From the NCBI RefSeq assembly GCF_030389965.1, contig NZ_CP128400.1:620001-684000 (forward strand): a DNA stretch of 64,000 nucleotides, written 5' to 3'. Below the pieces are notes generated by a model. The model made no database searches, was not told where the DNA came from, and saw only the letters and a list, made by a program, of their open reading frames with translations. The translations under genes were made by a program, and so were the position numbers. Positions 8,812 to 15,916 of the stretch are shown here, piece after piece. Source of the DNA: Candidatus Chlorohelix allophototropha. Its GTDB lineage: Bacteria; Chloroflexota; Chloroflexia; Chloroheliales; Chloroheliaceae. The number at the start of each line of letters is the position of its first letter. Within the stretch, counting starts at the first letter, position 1.

Positions 8812-10488
8812 ATGGCAGATACTCGCCCCCTGTATCATGATTTTGTCGATAATTTCACATGGGATTTACTAATGGCGCGTTGTGGTTGGAATCCGCGTGA
8901 ACGTTATAACCTTGGCTACGAAGTTTGTGATCGTTGGGCAGAAGACCCGGCAAAAGCCGATTCGACAGCTTTGCGTTTCGAGTTAAAGGATGGCACGCAT
9001 GGAAATTACACCTATCGCCAGTTACGCGATCTCTCCAATCGAGTAGCTAATACGCTGACTGCGCTTGGTGTCAAAAAAGGGGATAGGGTAGCGGGTTTGT
9101 TGCCAAAAACACCGGCTATTTTGCCGACTGTAATTGGAATTTGGAAAATGGGTGCCGTTTATGTACCGCTATTTACCGCTTTTGCGGGACCTGCCGTAGC
9201 CTACCGCCTTCGCCATAGCGAGGCAAGCGCTGTAATTACCGATGTCACAAATTTTCCCAAAATACAGGAGGGGCTAAATGAAGCGGAAGGGTTACCGCTG
9301 TTAAAGAATATTCTGGTAATCGGGGATGAAGAGGCATATTCGGGTGTGGGTATAACTAACTTCTGGGCAACAGTTAATGGAGCTTCCACTGAATTTGCCA
9401 TAGTAGAAACGAAACTGGATGATCTGGCAGAAATCCAATATACCAGTGGCTCAACCGGACAAGCAAAAGGCGCAATGATTTCACATAAAATTGGTCTGTC
9501 TATCCTGCCCTATGTGCTTTATGCAATGGGTGTGCGTGAAGATGATGTTTTCTGGGGTGGTGCGGATCCCGGTTGGGCTTATGGCTTGATTATCTGCTTG
9601 CTTGGACCATTGTTGATCGGAAACGCTGCTACAATGATTGAACCGACCTTTAGCGCTGAACTATTCTGGCAAGTGGCAGAGCGCTATGGGGTTACAAATA
9701 TCGCCTACGCCCCGACCGCTTACCGGGCGTTGGCAGCGGCAGGCGCGGATATTGCTCGTAAGTATAAGCCAAGCGTAAGAGTTGCCAGCAGCGCGGGTGA
9801 ACCACTCAACCCTGAAGTAATTGATTGGTTCCAACGTGAGTTAAATGTACCGATTTATGACCATTACGGGCAAAGCGAATTGCTGATGATTGTAAATAAT
9901 TACCATGCTTTCAGTGACCCAATTCGTCCGGGTTCGATGGGTCGCCCAATGCCCGGTTTTGAGGTTGAATTGGTTGATGAGAAGGGCAATATTGTGCCTA
10001 CCGGGTCTGTTGGGCAAATTGCTCTAAATAAAACCTGTTTGGGTTATGTCTTTAAGGGTTACCTGAAAGAGCCTGAAAAAACCGAAGCGCTATACGCAGG
10101 GGATTGGCATTTAACCGGAGATATGGCGCGCCGAGATGAGGATGGCTATTTTTGGTTTGAAGGACGGTCGGATGACCTGATCAATACTAGCGGCTATCGG
10201 GTAGGACCGTTTGAAATAGAAAGCGCCTTGCTGGAACATCCGGCTGTAGCAGAAGCGGCGGTTATCGGTGTGCCCGATCAGCAGCGCGGCGAAATCATTA
10301 AAGCCTATGTGACTCTAAAAACCGGAAGTGAGGGAAGTGAAAAACTAGTAGAAGAATTGCAGCAGGTTGTACGGAAAAACGTCGGTAAGCATGCTTTCCC
10401 TCGCCAAATTATTTTCACAGATGCGCTTCCAAAAACACCTAGCGGGAAAATTCAGCGGTTTTTGCTACGTAGGGAAACCGCCAATTAA
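8812..10488 (+). CDS. AMP-forming acetyl/acyl-CoA synthetase (ANL family)
   Basis: 558-residue ligase that activates a carboxylic acid with ATP to an acyl-adenylate and then forms the CoA thioester. Landmarks: P-loop-like YTSGSTGQAKG (about 211-221), the YDHYGQSE motif, GDWHLTGDMARRDEDGYFWFEGRSDD hinge region, and the C-terminal TPSGKIQRFLLRRE with the adenylation Lys. The phrase WGGADPGWAYG is typical of acetyl-CoA synthetase-like enzymes of medium length that lack the long N-terminal region of Acs. Substrate could be acetate, propionate or a short acid. CTGGAGGAAGAAG precedes the ATG. It is transcribed alone from the promoter at 8733. Confidence 0.88.
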   Translation: MADTRPLYHDFVDNFTWDLLMARCGWNPRERYNLGYEVCDRWAEDPAKADSTALRFELKDGTHGNYTYRQLRDLSNRVANTLTALGVKKGDRVAGLLPKTPAILPTVIGIWKMGAVYVPLFTAFAGPAVAYRLRHSEASAVITDVTNFPKIQEGLNEAEGLPLLKNILVIGDEEAYSGVGITNFWATVNGASTEFAIVETKLDDLAEIQYTSGSTGQAKGAMISHKIGLSILPYVLYAMGVREDDVFWGGADPGWAYGLIICLLGPLLIGNAATMIEPTFSAELFWQVAERYGVTNIAYAPTAYRALAAAGADIARKYKPSVRVASSAGEPLNPEVIDWFQRELNVPIYDHYGQSELLMIVNNYHAFSDPIRPGSMGRPMPGFEVELVDEKGNIVPTGSVGQIALNKTCLGYVFKGYLKEPEKTEALYAGDWHLTGDMARRDEDGYFWFEGRSDDLINTSGYRVGPFEIESALLEHPAVAEAAVIGVPDQQRGEIIKAYVTLKTGSEGSEKLVEELQQVVRKNVGKHAFPRQIIFTDALPKTPSGKIQRFLLRRETAN

Positions 10489-10510
10489 TAAGTCGGTTTC
10501 AATTTTTATT

Positions 10511-10561
10511 CAAATACAGGGTGGAATTAAAATGGTTCTTATCCTATTCATCCTGTATTTG
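10511..10561 (+). terminator. Imperfect hairpin downstream of the synthetase gene
   Basis: CAAATACAGG (10511-10520) pairs with CCTGTATTTG (10552-10561). The stem extends a few more bases with mismatches and has a loop of about 31 bases. It may act as a terminator. The rest of 10562-10739 shows nothing recognisable. Confidence 0.45.
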
Positions 10562-10739
10562 AAGGGATACGTTTGTGAAGCTAGAAATCTCCATATAACC
10601 TCATAAATGACAGTTACGGGCGATTTAGCCCCTACACAGGACTTGCTAGGACATACCAACCATGCCCACCACCCGTATTTATGCACAAATCAATGAGCGT
10701 AAAAAACAGGGCGCACACCATCAAGTTTTGGCGATTGCT

Positions 10740-11615
10740 TTATGCTTTTATACTGGCGGCAAGTTCACCGGAGCGGGCTTTGCACCATTCTTCTAGGGTA
10801 ATGAAGGGTCTGCCAAGAAGAGCTTTTGCCGCGTTACTATCGCCGTTTTCGCGCACCTTCCCAGTATAGTTGAAAAATGGAAGCACCTGTTTTAGTTCCT
10901 TGTTACCGCTCATTAGGGCAATGAGTCGTGCCATTCCCATCGGAAGATTCGAAACAGCTGTATTCGGGCTAAACGTTCCACAATAGATTTTCAGGGCATT
11001 TTCCAAAGTGTAAGCTTCTGGACCTAGCACATAAATAGCTTTTCCAGCAACTTCAGAACTTCTATATGCTTTGGAAACCATCTCGGCATAATCAACTGCG
11101 CTCACCCAATGCCAGCTAGAGGGTTGCTTACCGATTACACTGGCTCGCTTTCCCTGAACAAAGCGGGGAAGTGATTCTATAAAGAAAGTGGCTTTAAAGA
11201 TGGTATAAGCTAAACCTGATGAGGTTATAGCCGCTTCAGCCTGATACTTTGCATTTGTACCGGCAAACCAACGATTTTCCTCGCAAACACTTGCGCCGGA
11301 CAAATATGTTAGTCGCTTTACACCAACTTTTTTTGCTGCCTCGACGATATTGATAACGCCGCGCCTTTCCAAATCAGGGTCTTGCCCACCGTCCAAATTG
11401 ATATGAACCCCATCACAATTACGCAAAGCCGCTTCGAGTGTGCGGGTATCTTCAACATCACCAACGGCAATTTCGAAATTAGCGCCGTATTTCGCTTTGG
11501 CTTTTTCCACAGAGCGGCTTAAAATACGAACTGTATAACCATCCGCTTTTAATTTGCGTGCCACCGGTTCGCCCAACAGCCCTGTTGCTCCAATAACCAA
11601 TATTTTTTCTGCCAT
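10740..11615 (-). CDS. NmrA-like/SDR-family NAD(P)-binding protein
   Basis: Atypical short-chain dehydrogenase (NmrA/TMR-like). The Rossmann motif GATGLLGEPVARKL is at residues about 7-20, followed by IAVGDVEDTRTLEAALRNCDGV and the RLTYLSGASV strand; a canonical active-site YxxxK is not clear, so it may be a redox sensor or a reductase. The ATG at 11615 is preceded by AAAGGAG at good spacing; an ATG 27 bases further upstream would lack such a site. The gene is divergent from a PadR regulator, with a paired operator between them, so it is almost certainly the regulator's target. Confidence 0.85.
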   Translation of the reverse strand: MAEKILVIGATGLLGEPVARKLKADGYTVRILSRSVEKAKAKYGANFEIAVGDVEDTRTLEAALRNCDGVHINLDGGQDPDLERRGVINIVEAAKKVGVKRLTYLSGASVCEENRWFAGTNAKYQAEAAITSSGLAYTIFKATFFIESLPRFVQGKRASVIGKQPSSWHWVSAVDYAEMVSKAYRSSEVAGKAIYVLGPEAYTLENALKIYCGTFSPNTAVSNLPMGMARLIALMSGNKELKQVLPFFNYTGKVRENGDSNAAKALLGRPFITLEEWCKARSGELAASIKA

Positions 11616-11671
11616 GATTTTAACTCCTTTTGTTCTTGACAAGACATAGAATTATATATATCATTTTACAT

Positions 11672-11687
11672 ATGTATATTATTACAT
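11672..11687. promoter_or_regulatory. PadR-type operator 1
   Basis: ATGTATATTATTACAT fits the ATGT-N8-ACAT form of PadR operators. On the minus strand it covers the expected -35 position of a promoter whose TATAAT (plus-strand ATTATA, 11651-11656) would drive the NmrA-like gene, so binding should block that promoter. Confidence 0.65.
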
Positions 11688-11713
11688 ATCATTTAATATG
11701 TCAATGCTTTTAT

Positions 11714-11729
11714 ATGTAAATTATTACAT
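11714..11729. promoter_or_regulatory. PadR-type operator 2
   Basis: ATGTAAATTATTACAT, a 6-bp perfect inverted repeat with the same ATGT-N8-ACAT geometry as operator 1. It starts 42 bases, about four helical turns, from operator 1. It lies just before the padR ribosome binding site, which suggests autoregulation. Confidence 0.7.
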
Positions 11730-11740
11730 AAGGATAGAAA

Positions 11741-12301
11741 ATGACAAATTTAGGTTATGCTTTGTTGGGTATGCTGGCGGATGAATCTCGAACGGGCTAT
11801 GATTTGGCTCAGCTAATGAAACAACAGGTTGGATATTTCTGGAGCGCTAAGCATAGCCAGATATATCCTGAACTCGCCCGCTTGGAAAGCGAAGGTCTGG
11901 TAGCTTTTGAGGTAATTGAGCAGCAAGACCGTCCGCATAAAAAGCTCTATCATATTACGCCAGCAGGCTTAGAAATTTTGCGAAATTGGGTAACTACTCC
12001 GGCTGAATCAGCCCCGGTGCGGGATGAACTGATATTAAAAGCGTATTGTATTTGGTTAGCCGAACCTGAGAAAGCAATTGAACTGTTCAAACAAGAAGAG
12101 CTTCGCCATCGTCAGCAACTAGCTCACTATGAGCAATTATATATTTGGGGAGAAGAAAATCTGCAAAGGGAGCAACGCAGTAAGCATAGCTCTTTGTTTG
12201 GCAAGTATCTAAGCCTAGCGCGAGGTATTGGTCATGAACGCGAATATGCCGAGTGGTGTCGCTGGGTTATTGAGCAATTGGAAAAGCCCGATTTCTTCTA
12301 G
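11741..12301 (+). CDS. PadR-family transcriptional regulator
   Basis: 186-residue repressor. The N-terminal winged helix reads LGYALLGMLADESRTGYDLAQLMKQQVGYFW and SQIYPELARLESEGLV, a classic PadR signature; the C-terminal half (about 90-186) is a helical dimerisation domain of the Vir-like PadR_C type, with LRHRQQLAHYEQLY. AAGGAT lies 8 bases before the ATG. The gene is divergent from the NmrA-like gene and should control it and itself through the two operators between them. The inducer is unknown, though PadR proteins often sense phenolic or other small toxic compounds. Confidence 0.9.
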   Translation: MTNLGYALLGMLADESRTGYDLAQLMKQQVGYFWSAKHSQIYPELARLESEGLVAFEVIEQQDRPHKKLYHITPAGLEILRNWVTTPAESAPVRDELILKAYCIWLAEPEKAIELFKQEELRHRQQLAHYEQLYIWGEENLQREQRSKHSSLFGKYLSLARGIGHEREYAEWCRWVIEQLEKPDFF

Positions 12302-12335
12302 CAATATCCAGTGGGATTGGCTTCTTTACTGTTGT

Positions 12336-12402
12336 CAGTTCCATCGCTATCGCGGAAAAAGTATAAGTGCTTTCTTAATTTTCCATCGCTATAGCGGAAA
12401 AT
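12336..12402. repeat. Two direct copies of a palindromic 21-bp motif
   Basis: TTCCATCGCTATCGCGGAAA (from 12339) and TTCCATCGCTATAGCGGAAA (from 12381) are 42 bases apart. The second has a perfect CGCTATAGCG core, and TTTTCC/GGAAAA frame it. They sit between padR and a TniQ remnant. They could be transposon-end protein-binding sites, terminator hairpins or operators. Confidence 0.6.
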
Positions 12403-12466
12403 AAAAACGCCTCTTTTTGGAGACTTTCAAGCTGACTGAATTTAAATCAATTCATTTAGCTTGTCG

Positions 12467-13093
12467 CTAGATATTCTCTTCTCTTTTTTCTACCAATAAA
12501 TACATCTCTTTGATACTTATTCCATTATAATATGTATACTCCACGTACGCTCTAAACGGCGCGGTTCCATTCTTTATTCTTCCTTCTTCCACAAAGAATA
12601 TTTCAGAACTCTTCAGCGCTAACTTATCTGCAACTTCCTTTATTGTCTCACCCCTCGCTACCCTTCTCCTTCTGAGTTCTTCTCCTAGTTCAATTATTAC
12701 CTTCTCCCCTTCTTCTTCATTTGAATGAGGTGAGAGCAGAAATTCAAGATCATTATTTATTGTCTCCAGCTTAATTATGTTTTCGCTTTCAGCCAATTTC
12801 TTGACGACACTACTTTTCAATTCCTTTTTACAGTAGGGACATTTGCCAAGGGTGAGGGGGTTGGTCAACAGAGGAATTTCACGATTACAATGACCACAAC
12901 CCTCTAATAGCTGACAGTGATGCTCAGCGCAACCGATATTCTGGTTGTAACGCCAAACAAGTTTATAATAATTATATTGCTCTAAACAGAAGGGGCAAAA
13001 ACGGAGATGAGGAGATAAGCTACCCTCTAGGAATTTTGAGGCAGTCAAGAATGTTGTTGACGGATAATAAGAAAGAAGGGCGTATTGCATCAT
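12467..13093 (-). pseudogene. TniQ-family protein, N-terminally truncated, with C-terminal HTH
   Basis: 208-residue frame resembling TniQ/TnsD proteins that guide Tn7-like transposons to their target. Two zinc-binding sites are visible: FCPFCLEQ...CAEHHCQLLEGCGHC and CPYCKK. The normal TniQ N-terminal segment before the first Cys pair is missing, and an in-frame TAG lies directly before the ATG. From about residue 130 there is a short helix-turn-helix-like region (LRRRRVARGETIKEVADKLA). No TnsA, TnsB or TnsC gene is next to it, and an IS21-like remnant lies directly upstream. I therefore read it as a leftover of a Tn7-like element rather than a working gene. Confidence 0.6.
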
Positions 13094-13157
13094 CTAAAAA
13101 TGTAACCCGATTTGCCCTTGTTGCATCATTTAAGATCATACCCACCCAGGTGTCAAT

Positions 13158-13475
13158 CTACTTGTCCGGTAAGCTGGCTTCTTCTGGCACTGCTTCGGTA
13201 AATTTCCCCCGCAATGGTTTCGGTAATGTTTTTACCGAGATTACTTCATCTTCTATCCAGCCATCATCAAACTCGACTAGCATACTCACCCGCCATTCGT
13301 GTACCCGCCCGCCGTAAAGTTCTTTGCAACACATCGCGGTATTGACCAGGGTAACGCTCTTGCAACTCAACAAACAACGATTTGGCTGTTCGCCCAGGTT
13401 CCGCCATTAGGGCAGCCTTAAGTTCTGCATTTACCGTCTCAAATGGGTCTTAACCCATCCATCAGAATGCCTCCT
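13158..13475 (-). pseudogene. Remnant of an IS21-like/integrase-core transposase N-terminal region
   Basis: Minus-strand reading gives DPFETVNAELKAALMAEPG, then AKSLFVELQERYPGQY and LQRTLRR in one frame, continuing after a frameshift near 13320 as RVHEWRVSM and a Val/Asp/Glu-rich tail. The phrase LQxRYPGxYxDxxLRTLxRRVxEWR is characteristic of the N-terminal part of IS21-like transposases. The catalytic core is absent. Only a fragment of about 310 bases remains, between the TniQ remnant and the IS4 element. Confidence 0.6.
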
Positions 13476-13530
13476 TTGCTACTATAGGTTCACGCTTTTT
13501 TGATTGGTAGGGATTATTTCTAAATCTGAC

Positions 13531-14747
13531 TTTGCTACCGTACAGATATAAAGGAGAGGAAAAGGAGGAGAAGGTTGAGGCAGAGTGGTAAACTGTAGTT
13601 TTCTTACCGACCAAAGTAGAAAGCAAAAGGATACCAAAATGAGTGACAACCTTCGCCGACATCGTGCCATAAAACAGCAATTGTTGCAACTCCACCCACA
13701 AGCGCAGGGGCGCGAATTACAATATTTAACAATTCTAGCGATGGTGATCAGTGGGATTGTAGGTAGTCGGCATAGTGCGTTGCCTAATATCGCCGCCAAA
13801 GTGCCAGATAAAACTAAACGGGAAAGCCGCATCATCCGAATGCGCCGATTGCTCAAAAATGATAACTTTAACCAAAAAGTGGTGTATGCTCCTTTCGCCA
13901 AACAATTGCTGAGTAGCCTGTGTCATTGTCCACTGGTACTGGTGATAGATGGCAGTCAGGTTGGTGCTGGTGGAATGGGCTTAGTAATCAGTGTAGTATA
14001 TCAGGGGCGGGCTTTACCTTTGGGTTGGTTGGTGGTTAAGGCTAAAAAGGGACATTTAGCTCAAGCTTTGCACATCAGATTGTTAAAGCAAGTTCACTCG
14101 TTGGTTCCGTCTGGTAGCCAAGTAGTCTTTTTGGGTGATGGTGAATTCGATGGCTGTCGTTTGTTAAGACGGTTAGATTATTACGGTTGGCAGTATGTCT
14201 GTCGTACTGCTAAAAATAGCCAGGTCTGGTTGGATGAACAAGCTCATTATGCCATCAGTAAGTTAGGGGTTCAGCCTGGTCAGGTAGTGAGTCAGAGCGG
14301 CGTAGCATTCAGCAAACACGAGTACGGACCAGTACTGGTCATAGCGGTCTGGCAAAAGCCTTACCGTGAGCCACTTTATCTGGTGAGTAATTTGGCTCTA
14401 GCCCAGGAAGCAATCCGGTACTACAAAAAGAGGTTTAGGATTGAAACCTTCTTTTCCGATAGCAAGAGCCGAGGGTTTCGGCTGGACAAGAGCCATTTGG
14501 ATGACCCTAAACGGCTAGAAAGGTTATTGTTAGCGGCTTGTCTGGCTTATCTTTGGATTGTACATCTGGGTACGATAGCTTTAGCTGAAGGCTGGAACCG
14601 GGTCATTCATCGCACCGAACGACTGGATTTGAGCCTGTTCAATTTAGGTTTGAACCTGCTTGAGCATTTTTTGAATGAACATTTACCCTTACCAGTCGCC
14701 TTTATCCCTTTTCTTTTAGAGGATTTCTAATTGTGTACGGTAGCAAA
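13531..14747 (+). mobile_element. IS4-type insertion sequence with perfect 14-bp terminal inverted repeats
   Basis: TTTGCTACCGTACA at 13531-13544 and its reverse complement at 14734-14747 bound an element of about 1.2 kb with one intact transposase gene. Similarity continues outward for some bases (AAATCT/AGATTT). No clear target duplication is visible. A lone copy of nearly the same end occurs at 36804-36818. Confidence 0.85.
13639..14730 (+). CDS. IS4-family DDE transposase
   Basis: About 363 residues from the ATG at 13639 (SD-like AAAGGATACC upstream); a longer frame reaches back to 13585 but begins inside the terminal region. DDE residues can be placed: first Asp in VLVIDGSQVG, second in VFLGDGEFDGCRLL, and Glu in the YxxRFxIExFFxDxK motif (YYKKRFRIETFFSDSKSRGF), the hallmark of IS4 transposases. 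The gene is complete and lies between intact terminal repeats, so this copy could still be active. Its stop codon overlaps the stop codon of the convergent ADP-ribosylglycohydrolase gene. Confidence 0.9.
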   Translation: MSDNLRRHRAIKQQLLQLHPQAQGRELQYLTILAMVISGIVGSRHSALPNIAAKVPDKTKRESRIIRMRRLLKNDNFNQKVVYAPFAKQLLSSLCHCPLVLVIDGSQVGAGGMGLVISVVYQGRALPLGWLVVKAKKGHLAQALHIRLLKQVHSLVPSGSQVVFLGDGEFDGCRLLRRLDYYGWQYVCRTAKNSQVWLDEQAHYAISKLGVQPGQVVSQSGVAFSKHEYGPVLVIAVWQKPYREPLYLVSNLALAQEAIRYYKKRFRIETFFSDSKSRGFRLDKSHLDDPKRLERLLLAACLAYLWIVHLGTIALAEGWNRVIHRTERLDLSLFNLGLNLLEHFLNEHLPLPVAFIPFLLEDF

Positions 14748-15710
14748 TAAAAGATTTGGTTTTTTTACCTGAGAGGTGTGCGAATGAAGGCTTTTACCCA
14801 ACTCCAGTAGGTAATCCCGACCCTTATAGCCGTTTTCCAATCCTTTTACCCAGCTTTCAGGTATGCTTTTAACTCCGTTAAAGGCCCCTGATATATTGCC
14901 GTTAATCGCCGCCATTGTGTCGGTATCCCACCCCGCATTTACGCACAATAGCACACTTTGTTCGAAATCTGTCGGGTGTTTTAGAAAGGCGTAGACAGCC
15001 GTCATCATTACATCACCAACCGGGCTACCGGTGGCTCGGCTATTCTTTAGTAACTCTTTTAGCGCTTCTTCTTCGGGCTGACCCAGCATTTCTTCTAGAG
15101 CCAGCAGATTCTTGCTCATAGTTTTATCGAATTGCTCTGCCACTCCGGCGATTTTATGAAGATATTCTTGCCTGTTTAATTGGCTATGGGTGAGACAGTA
15201 GGCAATGGAGAAGGTACTTACCAGCGCGCCAGCGATAGCGGCGGGGTGAGTGTGAGTGATGCGGCTGCATTCAACCGTCATATCAAAAAGGGTAGACTCC
15301 TGATTATAGTAGTATAGGGCGAGAGGGGCCGAGCGCATCGCGCTTCCGCTGCCCGGTCGGTTGCTACCGGTATTTTTCAAACCCAGTAAGCATTTAAAAG
15401 AAGCATTTTTGATGCTACGTCCACTCAAGCGGGGTGGCACCAACCACCAGCGGGCTAATTTCCGCTTGAAAATCCTGGACTGGAAACCCTGACCTTCGAG
15501 CAGGGTTTCAGCAAGGGCAATCGTTAACTGGGTATCGTCGGTGAAGTAGCCTCGGCCAGGTCTTACCTTATATTCGGTCAGGCGGCCATATTTTGTTTTT
15601 ATTCGTTGAGGGCTTAAATTTTCGGTGGTAAAGCCAAGAGCGTCACCTACTGCGCCACCTAGCAAGCAGCCTAAAAACCGATATTCTAAATTTGTCTGGG
15701 AAGTTAGCAT
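14727..15710 (-). CDS. ADP-ribosylglycohydrolase family protein, C-terminus replaced by IS sequence
   Basis: 327-residue ARH/DraG-type enzyme that removes ADP-ribose from proteins or small molecules using two Mg ions. Metal-binding motifs are visible: GAVGDALG near residue 16, GYFTDDTQ (about 55-62) and NAGWDTDTMAAINGNISGAF in the C-terminal half. The last residues (LFATVHN) and the stop codon are encoded by the terminal repeat of the adjacent IS4 element, so the original C-terminus was cut at about residue 315-320. All catalytic motifs lie upstream of the junction, so activity may be kept. No partner ADP-ribosyltransferase is nearby. Confidence 0.88.
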   Translation of the reverse strand: MLTSQTNLEYRFLGCLLGGAVGDALGFTTENLSPQRIKTKYGRLTEYKVRPGRGYFTDDTQLTIALAETLLEGQGFQSRIFKRKLARWWLVPPRLSGRSIKNASFKCLLGLKNTGSNRPGSGSAMRSAPLALYYYNQESTLFDMTVECSRITHTHPAAIAGALVSTFSIAYCLTHSQLNRQEYLHKIAGVAEQFDKTMSKNLLALEEMLGQPEEEALKELLKNSRATGSPVGDVMMTAVYAFLKHPTDFEQSVLLCVNAGWDTDTMAAINGNISGAFNGVKSIPESWVKGLENGYKGRDYLLELGKSLHSHTSQVKKPNLLFATVHN

Positions 15711-15864
15711 TATTTTACCTTCTTTCCGGCAATAGGGTCAGCGTCAACGAGGTGTCCTTCAATTTTAATCATGAACTCAAATTTATTGAACATCTTATTC
15801 GCCCCTTCGTCTTTTCCCTAGCTCTTCCTGAAGGTAAGATATAGCTAGCTTTCTATAAGAGTAA

Positions 15865-15890
15865 CCTCCCACAAGGGATTTTGTGAGAGG
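15865..15890 (-). terminator. Hairpin downstream of the WD40 gene
   Basis: CCTCCCACAA (15865-15874) pairs with TTGTGAGAGG (15881-15890) with one mismatch, 27 bases after the WD40 stop codon on the minus strand. It is followed by TTACTCTTAT. The rest of the 15711-15916 gap holds nothing recognisable. Confidence 0.55.
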
Positions 15891-15916
15891 AAACTTCTGT
15901 CTCCCGGTATGGCAGC

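Noticed and set aside
12336-12402. CRISPR array
   Set aside because: Only two copies of the palindromic motif, with a short 21-base gap, and no Cas gene. No array with regular spacers was seen anywhere in the window.
13735-13926. Minus-strand frames across the IS4 transposase
   Set aside because: They overlap the intact transposase gene, have no recognisable motifs and no start signals.
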